Source: Phallusia fumigata
Taxonomy: Eukaryota; Chordata; Ascidiacea; Phlebobranchia; Ascidiidae
Assembly: GCA_008931825.1 (NCBI GenBank)
Contig: QXVZ01002323.1
Coordinates: 3,568 to 25,034 of the forward strand
Direction of reading: 5' to 3'
DNA length: 21,467 nucleotides
In this document: positions 17,090 through 21,467 of the stretch, one piece after another
Layout of the letters: each line of letters starts with the position of its first letter
How positions within the stretch are numbered: position 1 is the stretch's first letter
The notes under the pieces: model-generated
Seen by the model: only the letters and a program-made list of their open reading frames with translations
Told to the model about the DNA's origin: nothing
Database searches by the model: none
Made by a program: the position numbers and the translations under genes

Positions 17090-17340
17090 GAACACGACGA
17101 ACGATAACGCACGCACCGACGCAACATGTCTTACTTATCTTTAAATGAAACGTTTTTAGAAATAACTGATTTAAGTTTGGAGTACTTTCGATATAATCGA
17201 TGCAGACCTCAGACCTTCCCCGTAACGTACGGTTTTAAACCTTGTACACGCAAATGAACACACTTACGTTGTTTCGCTTTGACTCGCCAATCTCACTTTG
17301 ACAAACCAGACCCAACGTCGGCAAAGGTTCACAAACCTTC
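17090..17340. other. Unassigned stretch before repeat unit B
   Basis: I see no gene, repeat or RNA signature here. Confidence 0.3.
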
Positions 17341-17976
17341 AAATCAGTTTGGTTGTTTTTGCTGCACAGTTTTGCCCATAGAGCAGCATGCTAGGTGACA
17401 TACAAAAATTTGCAAATTTATTTTTACACATCCAACCATAAATCACAAACCTGTAAATTGATGCAGTTACTCTGCATGTAATGCATTTAGATATCGTGGA
17501 ACTTGCAATTCCTAATATTAACGCTGATGGTTAGTACTATACAGGTCTGGGGCCTGGGATTAGTAAAAATAGTAAATACTGCATTAGAATTGGCAAGGTT
17601 TAGAAATGCTACAGGTGCCAGGCTAAAAACGCAGGTGATGCATGACCATCAGTTTTAGATTTAGGAGAGGCAGAAAAACTCAGGTATAACATGAAATTGT
17701 AACCCTGTCTACATCCCCAAATAATCCCATGCCAAGAACAAAAACAATTTGACTGCAAAATTAGATTCAAATCCATTTTGTATATTTTGCACCTATATAT
17801 TGCATGTACATACATGTTCAAAAATTTGTTTTCCCGAAAGACAAAACTAATTCAGAAATAATTTCGTAAGTAATGCACCTGTTCATCAAATCCTTGTTAC
17901 TTCCACTCTATTTCAGCAAGTTGATTTTCGAACTCAAAATAACTACGATCTCATGGCAATTTCCAGCAGTTCACAC

Positions 17977-18524
17977 CAATTTTACAGTTGAAGGTGCATT
18001 AGTGCAGAAATCGTCCTGAACCACGGGTGCTTAATACAGACGATTCCAGTTTCGGATAAACTATAATAGGGCTGAAGCTTGCAGCACACTCAAATCAGTC
18101 TGTGTATTTCTTATTGCGAGTAAAAAAAATCGATTTCGCCAAAGAAATGGCATCATCAGGTCTGAACAATATGTAACATATATAAATAAATAATGTCACA
18201 GTATCAAATGTAAAAAATCATAAAAGGATTAAAAGTATAAAATCCGAGCCACTATCACTACAACCTCTACGCACTCGTCCGCACCAACACAAAAGCGTCA
18301 GCAGTTGCAACTCACACGCAAGAAAAAGGCGATAAGAAACAATTAAGGTTCGAAAAACCACTCAGAGAAAAAGTAAGCTGCAAACCACCTTCAAAAATTA
18401 CTTAAATTGTGCCAGGATCATTTTTGCGATATTGGCGAAATCGATTTTTTTACTCCCAATAAGAAATACACAGACTGATTTGAGTGTGCTGCAAGCTTCA
18501 GCCCTATTACAATTTTACAGTTGA
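17977..18524. repeat. 15 bp direct repeats around an insertion
   Basis: CAATTTTACAGTTGA occurs at 17977-17991 and 18510-18524. Unit A has it once (6222-6236). Between the copies lie about 74 bases without homology in unit A, followed by the TA-flanked MITE. A 15 bp duplication fits a retroposed (LINE-mobilised) insert that later received the MITE, or a local duplication. Confidence 0.6.
18066..18507. mobile_element. 442 bp MITE with 76-77 bp terminal inverted repeats
   Basis: The left end ATAGGGCTGAAGCTTGCAGC runs through 18142, and its inverted counterpart occupies 18432-18507. Over about 76 bases they differ by one substitution and one base of T-run length. TA stands on both sides (18064-18065 and 18508-18509), pointing to a TA-targeting Tc1/mariner or similar transposase. 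The roughly 290 bp centre has no long open frame. Near-identical arms suggest a fairly recent insertion. Confidence 0.85.
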
Positions 18525-18631
18525 TTCCAAATTCTTCATCACAAGGTGTGTAAGTTTCTTTGTCTACACACAAACAAAACAGTTTCTAACATGTTTATTT
18601 TTTTACCAGGAATTAACACAATAACCTAGGG

Positions 18632-18683
18632 CAGTGGATAAGCCCCAAAATAATCAACAGGAAATAAGGGTTGGCAACCACTG
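18632..18683. mobile_element. Short hAT-like remnant in unit B
   Basis: CAGTGGATAAGCCCC at the left and GGTTGGCAACCACTG at the right are imperfect hAT-type ends 52 bases apart, at the position of the 6530-6631 element of unit A. Confidence 0.4.
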
Positions 18684-18929
18684 ATCTCAGTGTTTGCACA
18701 TGGATTCCAAGACCCACAGCACTTCTTAAGGCAAAGCGGTTTTAAACAAAAACTTCTTTTAAAGCAATGAGAGGAAGAAAATGTTGTAATTAACATAAAA
18801 TTAATTTCATTAATTGCCCTAATTTGTGACACATTCTGTATGCACTTAATGTATGACATCACAGGGACAGGGTCACAGTATATACTTGACATCACAATTA
18901 CAATTGCTAAACACATTAATACAAAATGA

Positions 18930-19640
18930 CATGACTGCTGCAATGAAGGGTTGCCAAGTTTAAATTTCAAAATTCAGCCAAACAGCTGACAAAATTCGGT
19001 TAAATCAGAGAAAATTCGGCCAAATTGTACTTTCAACAGCAAACAGCTTCTATAACACTAAAAATGTACTTGTTTTCAATGCAAGACATCACAAATCTCT
19101 TGAGACACTAGTTTCGACTAACTGTAGGAATTTGGAAAGCAAAGCCAATGCAACACAAATATAAACTACATAAGATTAGAAGCGATTTGTGTGTATCAGA
19201 GGTGTCCAGAGTCACATTTTTCAGACTCTGACTCCCCTTCGACTCCCAAAAATTCCGGCTCCACTCTGACAAATTTCACTCAAACTCCTGAATCTGATGA
19301 CAGATTGACAGTTGCGAAATCAGACTCCTGACCTGATATTACTCCGGGTTATAAAAGTTGCCATTTATTATTAACTTACTGACACTAATTAAATCTGAAG
19401 ATAAAAGAACATTGTAACTGAGTGCAGAAAGGAACTGAACAAAAAGAACAAACAACAACAATCTTTGTAAAATGCTCTGCAAAATTTAAGGTAGAAAAAT
19501 CATACACTTGTGGTATACGGAAATATCAACAGCCTTCCTAATGTGACCAGATTGCTAAAATGTGATAGTTTAATTGATTTGGATTCGCAATAAAATGATC
19601 CAAGAAAAATTCGGCCAAATTTTTTTTCTCGGCCAAACCA
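18930..19640. other. Unit B-specific sequence with repeated TTCGGCCAAATT
   Basis: Unit A passes directly from GCTAAACACG...AAATG to GCTCATTCGA, whereas unit B has about 700 extra bases. TTCGGCCAAATT occurs near both its ends (about 19016 and 19610). An imperfect ACTCTGACTCC-type simple repeat lies at 19220-19340. No inverted termini or open frame is evident. It could be an insertion in B or a deletion in A. Confidence 0.45.
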
Positions 19641-20245
19641 AAATAGTTTTTCGCTCATTCGACTTTATTAGATACACGCCGCTTTGTTGCCTAATCCGGA
19701 GCTCACAAGTACAAGGGGATATAGCGTCAAATAAAATGCTTTTGGTTGATAGCTACAACTAATAACAACCAATTGTGCTCGTTTTATTTTACCGCCGCCG
19801 TTGAGCAGTATTGTAATTTACTGCAGCCGTTAGGTTTTTCCATTATTTCGTTTTTTGACGAGCCAAAGAGCGGAAACTGTAGCAAGCCACCAACCAATAC
19901 GTCGAAAAATCCGGACCGCATACGACCTTGAGTTATGGGCTAATTCATGAAACATCGGGTGCAAAAAAATCTTTCACTTAATTTCAAAAAAATTCAGACT
20001 GTTTGTTCACAAGATATGCAACTTCTAGCAATACTGCAGTAAGCCCAAAATTTTCGGATGGGGCAAATAACCTACCTAATGTACAATTTGAATTTTTCGT
20101 GTGGTACGCCCATGCCTTAAAGTTTTCAAAAATTCTGTACACTCATTTCTTCGGGGGAAATTGTCACACCTCAATCATTTCTATCAAACTGCTTGGTTCT
20201 CCCGCAATTCGAAAACTGATGGTCAACTTTCCGCGTTTTGCTCTA

Positions 20246-21467
20246 AAAGACCCCAGCAGACCAGATGTAGGGTCACTATTGATGACGTCGTGCTTATTAC
20301 TACAAGAAGTAACTTTTGCCTGATATCTTTTATACTCTTAAGTCCTCGATGGTTACTTGGCTGGGTTATATCCAGTAAAAGAGACTACGTTAGCCTGTTA
20401 GTTAATTTATTAAATAAACGTTAGTTAAGTCTGGTCTTAGATTCTGATTCCAAGGGTTTTTGCTTATTACAACACATGTGAATATATCCCGAAAAGGTGA
20501 CCATGACGTAATGTTACGAGTGCTAAAACGCAAGAAGTTAAAATAGTGACAAATGGCAATCGAGGTTAAATACAGATGACGTGACGATGACGAAATACAA
20601 CATACATGCAATCACGTGACAATACTCCCTCATATGATATTTGCACTGATACGTGACGTCAATACACAAAACTCCACACAGGTTCGTTTCGCTAGCCACC
20701 CACCTACTCTCCTATCACGAGCCACACTGTATGGGGAACAAAATATTTAGTCATTGCTTTACAGTGCCTGGAAAATAAACTTTGAATCCGAACAAACTGA
20801 GATTGTTTTCGGTACATTTCAATTATCACTTGCAAAACCAACTCTTAAAAAAAATGTCACAAAACAACACAAATAGGCAAACTGAACTATAAAACATCGA
20901 GTTTTTTCACAACCAAAATAGTTTTACATTTAGGACAAAAAGGCGATATAAGAGATGTTTGGTTAGCGTTTATTTTCGTTTCTTTTCATATCGGCAAGAA
21001 CATTTCGAGGCGGGGAAAAGGGCAGAAGAGATGATTGAAAGGGTGAAGCGCAAAGAGTCAGGTTTACTTTTTGAAAACGGAATTAAAATTGCCTAATTTT
21101 AATGAACACGGGGAATGGTTTGCATCAAAAAGGTTTTTTTGCGATTGATATCGGGTTTTCAACAGCAATCTTGCATGCTAATTTTTCTCTTAAAAGCAAC
21201 TAAGTAAACCAAAGCAGGTTGTTGCAATGGACCTTGACCTGGCACCAAGCAAACTGCCTACGTGACAACTAGACGGAAGTAAACGGATCGCTGTTTTCAC
21301 AAATATTGACTCGATGTTATTAGCAAGGTTATTGGGTCCCGCGTCTGTTTCTAGAGGCGTTTGAATACTGAGTTTGCTTCCTGAAATGCGATTTATCCCT
21401 ATTTCCCTGTTTTGTCATAACTTGCGATTCCATCAGTTAATTAAATACCGACTCGGTGGAGGCCTAG
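20246..21467. other. Unassigned right end of the window
   Basis: No coding region with splice support, RNA gene or repeat structure could be recognised. The only internal link is the short phrase TTTTTGAAAACGGAATTAAAAT near 21067, shared in part with 9777. Confidence 0.3.

Larger units (their letters stand above)
17382..20245 (+). repeat. Dispersed repeat unit B (direct copy of unit A)
   Basis: It matches unit A block by block in the same orientation, as listed for unit A. It lacks the two palindromic MITEs and the inverted fold-back arm of unit A. It contains a 442 bp MITE with its flanking insert (17992-18509) and about 700 bases (18930-19640) absent from unit A. The two units look diverged by tens of percent, judged by eye. 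No protein is conserved between them. Confidence 0.7.

Noticed and set aside
18128..18165. Active hammerhead ribozyme in the MITE
   Set aside because: The core and stem II are present, but no complementary stem I and no proper stem III with a cleavage site could be found nearby.

Overview
The window looks like a draft-assembly piece of an AT-rich animal genome. There is one ambiguous base (N at 15543), no bacterial-style gene packing, short exons with GT-AG borders, and many decayed transposable elements. A ZU5/UPA-type host gene, a Gmr1-like Ty3/gypsy retrotransposon (a deuterostome lineage) and a Tx1/L1-like LINE together suggest an invertebrate deuterostome. A tunicate such as Ciona is my best guess, but the sequence does not prove the species.

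Host-gene signals (+ strand). Positions 1-1313 hold five short exons separated mostly by 58-66 nt introns. Conceptual translation gives the end of a ZU5 domain followed by a UPA-like domain and a Ser/Thr/Asn-rich tail. One reading-frame break lies in the third exon. From 8223 to 9672 there is a second cluster of short exon-like segments, mostly entered in phase 1, with similar low-complexity Ser/Thr/Glu/Gln content. They may be later exons of the same gene beyond a repeat-filled intron of about 7 kb, or a relative of it. This is inference. Positions 1314-4690 contain exon-like open stretches that I cannot identify.

Repeat unit A (about 4727-7795) and unit B (about 17382-20245) are direct, diverged copies of one roughly 3 kb sequence about 12.6 kb apart. 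Each carries insertions the other lacks, so each copy shows the other's empty sites. Unit A has two small palindromic elements with 9 and 10 bp target duplications, plus a nested fold-back structure. Unit B has a 442 bp element with 76-77 bp terminal inverted repeats and TA flanks, and about 700 bp of additional sequence. Short hAT-like ends (CAGTRGTT...) occur inside the units.

Retroelement block (10508-16535, minus strand). A Tx1/L1-like LINE runs from about 16480 down to a poly(A) tail at 10664. It has ORF1 remnants, an APE endonuclease, a linker, the start and end of the reverse-transcriptase ORF and a C-terminal Cys/His motif, but the catalytic centre of the RT is deleted. A Ty3/gypsy-like element (11871-14211) is nested in the LINE in the same orientation, at the start of its RT domain. 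It has a 266 bp 5' LTR, a tRNA-Pro-like primer binding site, frameshifted gag, zinc knuckles and aspartic protease, with integrase directly after protease. It ends in a deletion that fuses mid-integrase to the last 91 bp of the LTR. A repeated landmark motif with a tRNA-like T-arm lies at both outer edges of the LINE.

I did not find rRNA genes, a convincing tRNA gene, CRISPR arrays or an intact autonomous transposon. The most unusual content is the nested retroelement with protease-integrase order and the paired repeat units that record insertions.
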